From: Pseudomonadota bacterium
GTDB lineage: Bacteria > Pseudomonadota > Gammaproteobacteria > Pseudomonadales > Pseudomonadaceae
NCBI GenBank assembly: GCA_023388335.1
Contig: JAEWGL010000167.1
Span: 1-34,302 of the forward strand
Length of the DNA stretch: 34,302 bases
Direction of reading: 5' to 3'
Below, in pieces: positions 1 to 9,726 of this stretch. The translations under genes and the position numbers were made by a program. The notes beneath the pieces are model-generated. The model ran no database searches and had not been told where the DNA came from. It saw only the letters and a program-made list of their open reading frames with translations. Positions within the stretch are counted from its first letter, which is position 1, and every line of letters starts with the position of its first letter.

Positions 1-410
1 AGCACGCCGATCGGCCGCGCGGTGACCAGGTTGCCGGAGGCAACGCGCAACCGCGAGCCCTGCATGGGCGAGGAAGCCATGTCCATCGACAGACGCGCCT
101 CGATGGCAACGCGCAGGCTGCCGACCGCATCGATCACGCAGTCCAGGGTCGCGGCGTCGGTGATGCGCAGACCATGGTGATAGTGCGGCGTCAGGTCACG
201 AGCGGCGAGGCGCGCCTCGATTTGCGGGCGCGAACCATGCACCAGGACCAGGCGTACGCCCAGGCTGTGTAGCAGCACCAGGTCATGGACGATGTTGCCG
301 AAATTGGGATGCTCGACGCCATCGCCGGGGAGCATGACCACGAAGGTGCAGTCGCGATGAGCATTGATGTAAGGGGACGCATGACGCAACCAATTGACGT
401 ATTCGGGCAT
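1..410 (-). CDS. argA: N-acetylglutamate synthase ArgA, N-terminal part (truncated by the window edge)
   Basis: This is the first enzyme of arginine biosynthesis; it acetylates glutamate with acetyl-CoA in the cytoplasm. I translated the reverse strand by hand. It begins MPEYVNWLRHASPYIN at the ATG complementary to 408-410 and stays open for 136 codons to the left edge. The visible part is the amino-acid-kinase-like domain, with VVMLPGDGVEHPNFGNIVHD followed by LVLVHGSRPQIEARL, as in pseudomonad ArgA (about 430 residues), so roughly two thirds, including the GNAT acetyltransferase domain, lies outside. No strong ribosome binding site precedes this ATG, and a GTG two codons upstream is an alternative start. 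argE lies 117 bp upstream in the same direction, so the two arginine genes may be co-transcribed. A perfect 12-bp palindrome (CAGAGCGCTCTG, 454-465) lies just before the gene. Confidence 0.93.
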   Translation of the reverse strand, partial: MPEYVNWLRHASPYINAHRDCTFVVMLPGDGVEHPNFGNIVHDLVLLHSLGVRLVLVHGSRPQIEARLAARDLTPHYHHGLRITDAATLDCVIDAVGSLRVAIEARLSMDMASSPMQGSRLRVASGNLVTARPIGV

Positions 411-527
411 AACCACTGAGCCTGTAGAAAAGGGAACGAGAAACGGGGAAGCACAGAGCGCTCTGAGGGTTATCGTCGGAACAGGTTGGGCGTCACGCGC
501 ACTCTCCTTATGTGAGAACGTTTTGCC

Positions 528-1685
528 TCAGCGGGCAATTACCGGGCTGAGGCAATAGTGTTGGATAAACTCACGCAATAGACGCACGGTAGGATCGATA
601 CGTGACATTTCGAGGTATTCGCCGGGCTGGTGGGCGCAGGCGATATCCCCGGGGCCCAGCACCAGGGTCTCGCAACCCATACGCTGAAAATACGGCGCTT
701 CGGTGGCAAAGGCCACGGCTTCGGCGCGATGACCGGTGAGACGCTCGGCGAGCTGCACCAGTTCCGCATCGCCAGCCTGTTCGAACGCGGGGGCCTCGGG
801 AAACAGGGGCGCGTAGTCGATCCGTACCTGATGCTGCTCGGCCAGCGGCGCGAGTTTCTGGCGGATGGCCGCACGCAGCTGCTCGGCGTCCATCCCAGGC
901 AGCGGGCGCAGGTCGAACTCCAGGGCACACTGGCCACAGATACGGTTGGGATTGTCGCCGCCGTGGATGCAACCGAAGTTCAAGGTCGGTTGCGGCACGC
1001 TGAACTGCGGATTGCGATAAGCCTGCTGCCAGTGCTGGCGCAGGCCCATGAGCTCGCTCATCACCGCGTGCATGGCTTCCATGGCGCTGTGGCCCAGGCT
1101 GGGGTCCGACGAGTGGCCGCTGCGGCCGAGGATCTCGATGCGCTCCATCATGATCCCCTTGTGCATGCGGATCGGCCGCAGCCCGGTCGGCTCGCCGATC
1201 AGCGCTGCTCGGCCAAGCGGCTGGCCGGCTTCGGCCAAGGCGCGGGCGCCGGACATCGAGCTCTCTTCGTCGCAGGTGGCGAGGATCAGCAGCGGTTGCG
1301 TGAAGCCGTGCGCCAGCAAGGGCTGCACCGCTTCGATGGCCAGGGCGAAGAACCCCTTCATGTCGCAGCTGCCCAGCCCTACCCAGCGGCCATCGACTTC
1401 GGTCAGCCTGAGTGGGTCGGTTTTCCACAGCTGCGGGTCGTAGGGCACCGTGTCGCTGTGCCCGGCCAGCACCAGCCCGCCGGGACCGGTGCCGTAGCTG
1501 GCCAACAGGTTGAACTTGCCCGGGGTAACCTGCTGGATCTCGATGTTGAAACCCAGGTCTCCCAGCCAGCCGGCAAGCAGGTCGATCACCGCGCGGTTGG
1601 ACTGGTCCAGCGCGGGTTGGGTGCAACTGACCGAGGGTGCGGCGATCAGGGCGGCGAACTGGTCTTTGAGCGACGGCAACGGCAT
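528..1685 (-). CDS. argE: acetylornithine deacetylase ArgE
   Basis: ArgE removes the acetyl group from N-acetylornithine to give ornithine in the arginine pathway. It is a cytoplasmic M20-family metallo-deacylase. The 385-residue product is close to the 383 of E. coli ArgE. Expected metal and catalytic residues are visible: H76 and D78 in GHSDTVP, D108 in GSCDMKG, and the E140-E141 pair in ATCDEESSM. The dimerisation domain occupies the middle, roughly residues 175-285. The reading frame is open further upstream, but the start at 1685 (MPLPSLKDQF) is preceded by AGGAGA at good spacing and begins where the family begins. argA follows in the same direction, which supports an arginine unit. A likely -10 (TATGAT) lies at 1710-1715. 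Confidence 0.95.
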   Translation of the reverse strand: MPLPSLKDQFAALIAAPSVSCTQPALDQSNRAVIDLLAGWLGDLGFNIEIQQVTPGKFNLLASYGTGPGGLVLAGHSDTVPYDPQLWKTDPLRLTEVDGRWVGLGSCDMKGFFALAIEAVQPLLAHGFTQPLLILATCDEESSMSGARALAEAGQPLGRAALIGEPTGLRPIRMHKGIMMERIEILGRSGHSSDPSLGHSAMEAMHAVMSELMGLRQHWQQAYRNPQFSVPQPTLNFGCIHGGDNPNRICGQCALEFDLRPLPGMDAEQLRAAIRQKLAPLAEQHQVRIDYAPLFPEAPAFEQAGDAELVQLAERLTGHRAEAVAFATEAPYFQRMGCETLVLGPGDIACAHQPGEYLEMSRIDPTVRLLREFIQHYCLSPVIAR

Positions 1686-1700
1686 GGGCGTTCTCCTGTG

Positions 1701-1716
1701 ACGTTCCCCATCATAG
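1701..1716 (-). promoter_or_regulatory. candidate argE promoter -10 region
   Basis: Reading toward argE, CTATGATGGGGAACGT contains TATGAT (complement of 1710-1715), a good sigma-70 -10 box. Transcription would start near 1703, giving a leader of about 18 nt. No convincing -35 hexamer is present at 16-18 bp. The same 16-mer, with one mismatch, occurs upstream of trxA. Confidence 0.4.
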
Positions 1717-1810
1717 GGCCATCGGGCACCCGGGATAAACCGTCGGCGGCCGACTGCTGTACACTGCCCGGCCAAGACGTCCCTGTCCTTCGAGCCTGGA
1801 TCACCCAGCA

Positions 1811-3190
1811 ATGCACAAAGAAACCGAACTCAAGCTGCGGGCCAGCCGCGAGACCCTCGCCGCCCTGCGCGAGCACCCGCTGCTCAAGAAACGCAACAAA
1901 TCCGGCTGGCAGACCCGCGAACTGCTCAACCAGTATTTTGACACCCCCGAGCGCGACCTGTCGGCCGCCAAGGTTGCCCTGCGCCTGCGCCGCGACGGCG
2001 ATGTCGTCATCCAGACCCTCAAGTGCCGCGGGCAGAGCGTCGCCGGCCTGTCCGAGCGCAACGAGTACGAATGGCCGCTGGACAAGGTCAAGCTCGACCT
2101 GAAGAAGCTCGATGACAGCTGCTGGCCCGCCCAGCTGGCCGAGCTCGACAAGAAGACCCTCAAGCCGCTGTTCACCACCGACTTCACCCGTGAATTCGCC
2201 GAGATCGCCTGGGGCCGTGGCAAGGCCAAGGTGGTCATCGAGGCTGCCCTGGACCTGGGCACGGTGATCGCCGGCAAGCGCAAGGAAGAAATCTGCGAGC
2301 TGGAACTGGAGCTGCGTGAAGGCGCCCCCGAAGCCCTGCTGGAGCTGGCCGCCGAACTGTCCGCAAGCCTGGCGTTGATGCCCTGCGACATCAGCAAGGC
2401 CGAGCGCGGTTATCGCTTGCTCGATGCCGACAGCTACGACCTGAGCCTGCCCAGTGTCACCCTCGATCCGGAAATGCCACTTGACGAGGCCTTCGCTGCC
2501 CTCGCCTGGCAATTGCTGGGCAGCAGCCAGCGCCTGGCCGAGCAGTACCGCTACAACGGCCACTGGCGCCTGCTACAGGACTGGGTCGAGTGCCTGGCCG
2601 AACTGCGCGCCCTGGCCAGCAGCCTGGGTCAGGCCGCGCCACGCGCCACCACACGCGCCCTGCGCGCCAGCCTCGATGCGCTGCTGGAAGACTGGCGCCC
2701 GCTGGTGCTGGCCGGCAACGACGACGAAGACGTGCGCCGCGCCGCGCCCGAGCAGTTCGCCGAAGAGTTGCAGGACACCCGCTGGGGCCAGTTCTCCCTT
2801 GAAACCTCGCGCTGGCTGCTGGCCCGCGGCTGGACCGTCGAGCGCACCAAGCGTGGTGAACGCCAGGGCAGCGCCCAGTTGGCCAACTGGCTGTCCCACT
2901 TGCTCGGCGAGGAAGCCCGCGCCCTGCAACTGCCGCTGTACCACCAGCAGCCCGAAGACCTCGCCGAGCAACTGCCGCGCATCGAGCGCCTGCTGGCCTG
3001 GCTGCACCACGCCCGCCAGGTACTCGAGGTGCCAGAACTCGATCGCCTCTACGGTGAGCTCAACAAGCTGCACCACCTGGCCAACCAGCCGATCGGCGAC
3101 GAGGTACTGGAGGCTCGCGTCCAACAAGCCATGGCCGTGTTCCAGAGCGGTGCCTGGAAGCGCCTGTTGAAGTCGCCGTCAACGCGATAA
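1811..3190 (+). CDS. CYTH-CHAD domain protein, probable inorganic triphosphatase (YgiF-like)
   Basis: The 459-residue protein joins two domains. An N-terminal CYTH triphosphate-tunnel domain (about residues 1-205) carries the signature ExExK as E4-T-E6-L-K8, followed by the arginine-rich strand ALRLRRDGD and the TLK strand. A helical CHAD domain (about residues 220-455) is rich in Arg, His, Lys and Leu. E. coli YgiF has the same architecture and hydrolyses inorganic triphosphate to phosphate and pyrophosphate, and CHAD domains are known to bind polyphosphate. Older annotations call the family adenylate cyclase, but that is not supported here. The start at 1811 is chosen because the ExExK motif must sit at the extreme N terminus; the ribosome binding site is weak. 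Its last 12 bp overlap the convergent Lrp-family gene. Confidence 0.9.
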   Translation: MHKETELKLRASRETLAALREHPLLKKRNKSGWQTRELLNQYFDTPERDLSAAKVALRLRRDGDVVIQTLKCRGQSVAGLSERNEYEWPLDKVKLDLKKLDDSCWPAQLAELDKKTLKPLFTTDFTREFAEIAWGRGKAKVVIEAALDLGTVIAGKRKEEICELELELREGAPEALLELAAELSASLALMPCDISKAERGYRLLDADSYDLSLPSVTLDPEMPLDEAFAALAWQLLGSSQRLAEQYRYNGHWRLLQDWVECLAELRALASSLGQAAPRATTRALRASLDALLEDWRPLVLAGNDDEDVRRAAPEQFAEELQDTRWGQFSLETSRWLLARGWTVERTKRGERQGSAQLANWLSHLLGEEARALQLPLYHQQPEDLAEQLPRIERLLAWLHHARQVLEVPELDRLYGELNKLHHLANQPIGDEVLEARVQQAMAVFQSGAWKRLLKSPSTR

Positions 3191-3649
3191 GGGCAGACTG
3201 GTCGTGGACTTGATCTCGGACAAGGCCACGATCGAATTGACCTCCTGGATCCCCGGTACATTCGACAGCTTTTCGAAGAAGAACCGTTCATAGGCTTCGA
3301 TGTCCGGGGTGACGATGCGCAGCAGGAAGTCCACAGCCCCCATCAGCACATAGCATTCCAGCACCTCCGGAAAACCGCGGATCGCCTCGGTGAATTCGGT
3401 GAAGTTGGAGCGGCCGTGGGCGTTGAGCTTGACCTCGGCGAAGATCTGCGTGTTGAGACCGACCTTCTTGCGATCGAGCAAGGTCACCTGCCCACGGATG
3501 ATCCCTTCCTCCTTCATGCGCTGGATGCGCCGCCAGCAGGGCGATTGCGACAGGCCCACGCGCTCGGCGACCTGCGCGCTGGACAGCGAGGCGTCCTCCT
3601 GGAGCAATGCCAGGATACGCCGGTCATAGGCGTCCAATTCTCCTTGCAT
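3179..3649 (-). CDS. Lrp/AsnC family transcriptional regulator
   Basis: This 156-residue DNA-binding regulator has the usual Lrp/AsnC length and layout. An N-terminal winged helix-turn-helix lies at about residues 5-60, with AQVAERVGLSQSPCWRRIQRM as turn and recognition helix. A C-terminal RAM (ligand-sensing, oligomerising) domain lies at about residues 68-145. GAGG precedes the ATG at good spacing. It is divergent from the small ACT-like gene at 3776, and the 126 bp between them contain palindromes, which suggests autoregulation and control of that neighbour. The effector amino acid cannot be read from the sequence. The 3' end overlaps the convergent CYTH-CHAD gene by 12 bp. It may be a paralogue rather than the global Lrp. 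Confidence 0.92.
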   Translation of the reverse strand: MQGELDAYDRRILALLQEDASLSSAQVAERVGLSQSPCWRRIQRMKEEGIIRGQVTLLDRKKVGLNTQIFAEVKLNAHGRSNFTEFTEAIRGFPEVLECYVLMGAVDFLLRIVTPDIEAYERFFFEKLSNVPGIQEVNSIVALSEIKSTTSLPLSR

Positions 3650-3775
3650 GATTTTTCCTCTTTAAGCGGCTGCGAAGAATTACGCAATCTGCCGCACAGG
3701 CGAATTTTCGCAATCATAGAGAAAAATTGCCCGGCTCGACGTGTAAAAATTTCGCATCGACAGCGGAGCCCTGCC
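3650..3775. promoter_or_regulatory. divergent control region between the lrp-type gene and the ACT-like gene
   Basis: These 126 bp separate two divergently transcribed start codons. They contain a perfect inverted repeat GCGAA-TT-TTCGC at 3700-3711 and a related, weaker GCG...CGC element at 3672-3685. Both are followed by the same heptamer CGCAATC (3683-3689 and 3709-3715), giving a 26-bp period. A further TTTCGC lies at 3750-3755. AT-rich, repeated, helically phased sites are typical of Lrp/AsnC binding, so this is the likely operator. The regulatory role is inferred. Confidence 0.5.
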
Positions 3776-4111
3776 ATGAATGCACTTCACCGTACCGACG
3801 CCCCCGCACGCACCGACGTCTGGGCCGCCAGCACCGCCCACAGCAACGTGCGCTACCAGTTGCAGGCCGAGGCCGAACCGGACAGCCTGTGCCGCGTGCT
3901 GAACCTGTTCGCCCTGCAGTTCCTGACCCCGCACCGGCTGCAGGTGAGCCAGGAAGATGACCTGTTGCACCTGGATATCGGCATCGCCGGGTTGAGCTGG
4001 CACCGTGCCGAGGTGATCGCGCAGAAACTGCGCAACCTGGTGTGCGTGGGTGAAGTGAGCCTAGAAAACGTGCCGCAGATGCATGAGGTGGCCCGAGGCC
4101 TGACCGGTTGA
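3776..4111 (+). CDS. small conserved protein with ACT-like pattern, unknown function
   Basis: The 111-residue cytoplasmic protein has no signal peptide or membrane segment. Residues about 35-100 alternate strand and helix (PDSLCRVLNLFALQFL, then HRLQVSQEDDLLHLDIGI, then RAEVIAQKLRNLVCVGEVSLE). That resembles a beta-alpha-beta-beta-alpha-beta ACT fold such as the acetolactate synthase small subunit IlvM. The resemblance is my reading of the pattern, not a search result. A reading frame runs further upstream, but GGAG seven bases before the ATG at 3776 marks this start. It is divergent from the Lrp-family gene and is probably its target, so a role in sensing or buffering an amino acid is plausible but unproven. 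Confidence 0.75.
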   Translation: MNALHRTDAPARTDVWAASTAHSNVRYQLQAEAEPDSLCRVLNLFALQFLTPHRLQVSQEDDLLHLDIGIAGLSWHRAEVIAQKLRNLVCVGEVSLENVPQMHEVARGLTG

Positions 4112-4202
4112 AGCGGCGCAAGATCCGGTAACCGTTGCCCAGGACACGCCGACGCAGGCAGGGCTAGCCTTGCAGAACCTCAAGGAAAGGCACGGATGCC
4201 CC

Positions 4203-5897
4203 ATGTACGCTCGCCCCGACCACACCCTCGACCTCGACCGACTGATCGACGCCCTGCACGCCGAGCAACGCCTCGACGCCTCCGAAGTCCGCACCCTGCG
4301 TGAGCGGACTGCTACCTTGCCCGACGGCCACCCACTGGAGCTGATCGCCAGCCTCGGGCTTGCGGACCGGCAACGTCCCGGTCAACGGCTGGACCTGGAC
4401 TGCCTGTGCCAATGGCTGGCCGACAAGGTGGGGCAGCCCTACCAGCGTATCGACCCCTTGCAGGTCGACGTGGCCCAGGTCACCGGCCTGATGTCTGCGG
4501 CCTTCGCCCAGCGCCACGGCATCCTGGCGCTGGCGGTGGATGCCTTGGGTGTGACCGTGGCCAGCGCGCAGCCCTATGTGCGCGACTGGGAAACCGATCT
4601 CGCCCAGAGCCTGGACAGGCCGATCCTGCGGGTGCTGGCCAGCCCCGTGCAGATTCAGCAGCTGAGCCAGGCGTTCTTTCGCCTGGCGCATTCGGTGCAC
4701 GGCGCTCGCCATCAGCAGACGCCAGGCATCGGCGAGCTCGAGCAACTGATGGAGCTGGGCCGGGGCCAGGCCGAAGCCAGCGCCGACGATGCGCATATCG
4801 TGCATATCGTCGATTGGGTACTGCAGTACGCCTTCGAGCAGCGCGCCAGCGATATTCACCTCGAACCGCGACGTGATCAGGGCCACCTGCGCTTTCGCAT
4901 CGATGGGCTGTTGCACGCGGTCTACGGCTTTCCACCCAGTGTCACCCTGGCGCTGATCAGTCGTCTCAAGCACCTGGGGCGCATGAATGTCGCCGAAAAA
5001 CGCCGCCCGCAGGATGGTCGCCTGAAGAGCCGCCTGCCCAACGGCGATGAGGTGGAGCTGCGCCTGTCGACCCTGCCGACCCCCTTCGGCGAAAAGCTGG
5101 TGCTGCGCCTGTTCGATCCGCACCAGTTGCAACAGGGCTTCGTCCAACTGGGCCTGGACGGCAGCCTGCTGGAGCGCTGGCAGGCGCTGCTGCAACAGCG
5201 CCAAGGCATGCTCCTGGTCACCGGTCCGACCGGCTCGGGCAAGACCAGCACGCTCTACGCCAGCCTCAAGCAGCTGGCCACGCCACAGGTAAACCTGTGC
5301 ACCATCGAAGACCCCATCGAACGGCTCGACCCCGCCTTCAACCAGCTGCAGGTCCAACCCGCCATCGACCTGAGCTTCGCCAGCGGCGTGCGAGCGCTGC
5401 TGCGCCAGGATCCGGACATCATCATGATCGGCGAGATCCGCGACCAGGAGACGGCCCAGGTGGCGGTCCAGGCCGCGCTGACCGGTCACCTGGTACTGTC
5501 CACGCTGCACACCGATGACGCCTGCAGCGCCGTCACGCGCCTGCAAGAGCTCGGCGTCGCCGACTACCTGATCAAGGCCACCTTGCTCGGCGTGATGGCC
5601 CAGCGCCTGGTTCGCACCCTCTGTCCGGCCTGCAAGGTCCTGTCCGAGCCGCCCGGTGCCAGCCCGCGTCACGGTTGTCGCGCCTGCCGCGACACCGGTT
5701 ATCACGGCCGCACGGGGCTGTTCGAGCTGCTGCCCCTGAGCGAAGGCTTGCGCGCCCTGATCGGACCGGCCAGTGACCTTGGCGCATTGCGTCGCCAGGC
5801 CTTCGCCGAAGGACTGTGCGACCTGCGCCACTGCGGCGCGCAGAAGATCGCCAAGGGCCTGACCACCCACGCCGAGGTGCTGCGGGTTTGTGCCTGA
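4203..5897 (+). CDS. solitary GspE/PilB-family secretion ATPase
   Basis: This is an AAA-type motor ATPase of the family that drives type II secretion and type IV pilus assembly at the inner membrane. With the ATG at 4203 it is 564 residues. An N-terminal MshEN-like region (about 1-170) is followed by the ATPase core. Visible motifs are ASDIHLEP, FRIDG, Walker A GPTGSGKT (341-348, K347), the Asp box TIEDPIE, Walker B DPDIIMIGEIRD (403-414) and the His box LSTLHTDDA. A zinc-binding tetracysteine follows as C474-x2-C477-x14-C492-x2-C495. All parts needed for activity look intact. An in-frame TTG at 4170 is an alternative start; the AAGGAAAGG at 4182-4190 is rather far from 4203. No pseudopilin, secretin, GspF or prepilin peptidase gene is beside it, so its partner machine is elsewhere or it acts alone. 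Confidence 0.88.
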   Translation: MYARPDHTLDLDRLIDALHAEQRLDASEVRTLRERTATLPDGHPLELIASLGLADRQRPGQRLDLDCLCQWLADKVGQPYQRIDPLQVDVAQVTGLMSAAFAQRHGILALAVDALGVTVASAQPYVRDWETDLAQSLDRPILRVLASPVQIQQLSQAFFRLAHSVHGARHQQTPGIGELEQLMELGRGQAEASADDAHIVHIVDWVLQYAFEQRASDIHLEPRRDQGHLRFRIDGLLHAVYGFPPSVTLALISRLKHLGRMNVAEKRRPQDGRLKSRLPNGDEVELRLSTLPTPFGEKLVLRLFDPHQLQQGFVQLGLDGSLLERWQALLQQRQGMLLVTGPTGSGKTSTLYASLKQLATPQVNLCTIEDPIERLDPAFNQLQVQPAIDLSFASGVRALLRQDPDIIMIGEIRDQETAQVAVQAALTGHLVLSTLHTDDACSAVTRLQELGVADYLIKATLLGVMAQRLVRTLCPACKVLSEPPGASPRHGCRACRDTGYHGRTGLFELLPLSEGLRALIGPASDLGALRRQAFAEGLCDLRHCGAQKIAKGLTTHAEVLRVCA

Positions 5898-5980
5898 GCG
5901 CCGGCATAAACGCCTGCCCAGGGAACTTGGCCACCCCGACCAGCATCAAATCCGGCATAACCCCACAAGAGTGAACCGCC

Positions 5981-6295
5981 ATGCGTCTCAAAAAAGCCGT
6001 CGCTGCCGTCGCCCTGATATCGCTGCCCATGGGCTATGCCATGGCCGATGGGTTCTGGCGCGACGTCATTTCTTCCGGCGCCACCACCGCGTCCACCTAC
6101 CTGACCTTCAAGGACCACAAGCTGATCGTCGCCGCCCAGGATGACGCCGGCAGCTACGTCGCCAGCGAAGGATCGATTCGCGGCCCGTACCTGGAAGCCG
6201 CCATGCAGAGAGTCCGCGCCGCCAATCCAGGCCTCGAGGCCAGCGATATGGAACTGGCCAATGCGATTCTGGCAAAGAACGCTGTGACGCAGTGA
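5981..6295 (+). CDS. exported DUF2388 family protein
   Basis: The 104-residue precursor starts with a typical Sec signal peptide (MRLKK, hydrophobic AVAAVALISLPMGYA, then AMA|DG, cleavage after about residue 22). The mature part of about 82 residues has the DUF2388 pattern: FWRDVISSGATTASTYLTF, then DHKLIVAAQDDAGSYVAS and an IRGPYLEAAM...ASDMELANAIL tail. To my knowledge this family is essentially confined to pseudomonads, often in several copies per genome, and has no established function. The location is probably periplasm. It lies 83 bp after the ATPase gene in the same direction, but nothing in the sequence shows that the two work together. A strong inverted repeat follows the stop codon. 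Confidence 0.85.
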   Translation: MRLKKAVAAVALISLPMGYAMADGFWRDVISSGATTASTYLTFKDHKLIVAAQDDAGSYVASEGSIRGPYLEAAMQRVRAANPGLEASDMELANAILAKNAVTQ

Positions 6296-6303
6296 TTGCC
6301 AAT

Positions 6304-6334
6304 CCTGTGGGCGCTGAGATTCAGCACCCACAGG
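6304..6334. terminator. inverted repeat between convergent genes, probable two-way terminator
   Basis: Two 14-base arms (6304-6317 and 6321-6334, CCTGTGGGCGCTGA against TCAGCACCCACAGG) pair with a single mismatch around a 3-base loop. It fills the 51-bp gap between the DUF2388 gene and the end of gcvP. Neither side has a run of T, so termination could need Rho or be inefficient, and the stem may mainly protect the two mRNA ends. Confidence 0.6.
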
Positions 6335-6346
6335 CCGCTCCACCGT

Positions 6347-9220
<2,874 letters not shown>

Positions 9221-9296
9221 GACGACGCTCTCTTCCTAGACCAAGCTCTTGGAGACTTACAGTCTAGGAAGGGATCGCCGTTCATGCGGGGAAAAC

Positions 9297-9680
9297 TTAC
9301 TCGCCGATGGCCGCCTTGTAGGCGTCGGCGCCTAGCAGCTTCTCAAGTTCTGCCGCGTCGCTCGGCTTGAGCTTGAAGATCCAGGCCTCGTACGGTGCTT
9401 CGTTGAGCCGTTCCGGGCTATCAGTCAGCTCCTCGTTGACCGCGATGACTTCGCCGCTCACCGGGGAGTAGATGTCCGAAGCGGCCTTGACCGACTCGAC
9501 CACACCCGCGGCGTCACCGGCGGCGAACACCTTGCCTACTTCCGCCAGTTCGACGAAGACCACATCGCCCAGGGCTTCCTGGGCGTGGTCGCTGATGCCG
9601 ACGGTCACGCTACCGTCAGCTTCCAGGCGGGCCCACTCGTGGCTTTCGGCGTAACGCAGTTCGGCGGGGATATTGCTCAT
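9297..9680 (-). CDS. gcvH: glycine cleavage system H-protein
   Basis: GcvH is the small lipoylated carrier that shuttles the aminomethyl intermediate from GcvP to GcvT and is then reoxidised by lipoamide dehydrogenase. The product is 127 residues (family usual 125-130). The lipoyl-attachment lysine is K65 in VVESVKAASDIYSPVSGEV, and the N-terminal LRYAESHEWAR is characteristic. GAGG precedes the ATG at 9680 with good spacing. It lies between gcvT (46 bp before) and gcvP (76 bp after), all in one direction, so the three are probably one transcript. No lipoate attachment or lpd gene is present in the window. Confidence 0.97.
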   Translation of the reverse strand: MSNIPAELRYAESHEWARLEADGSVTVGISDHAQEALGDVVFVELAEVGKVFAAGDAAGVVESVKAASDIYSPVSGEVIAVNEELTDSPERLNEAPYEAWIFKLKPSDAAELEKLLGADAYKAAIGE

Positions 9681-9726
9681 CGTGTTGTCCTCGATTGGGT
9701 CAGCGGTTGGCCCGCCAGAAAAATGT

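Noticed and set aside
630..2102. 490-codon open frame on the plus strand across argE
   Set aside because: It is antisense to a clear M20 deacetylase and has no family-like motifs. GC-rich third positions make such long shadows common.
4164..5870. 568-codon open frame opposite the GspE-type ATPase
   Set aside because: The opposite strand encodes intact Walker A, Walker B and zinc motifs; this frame is a Gln/Ala/Gly-rich shadow.
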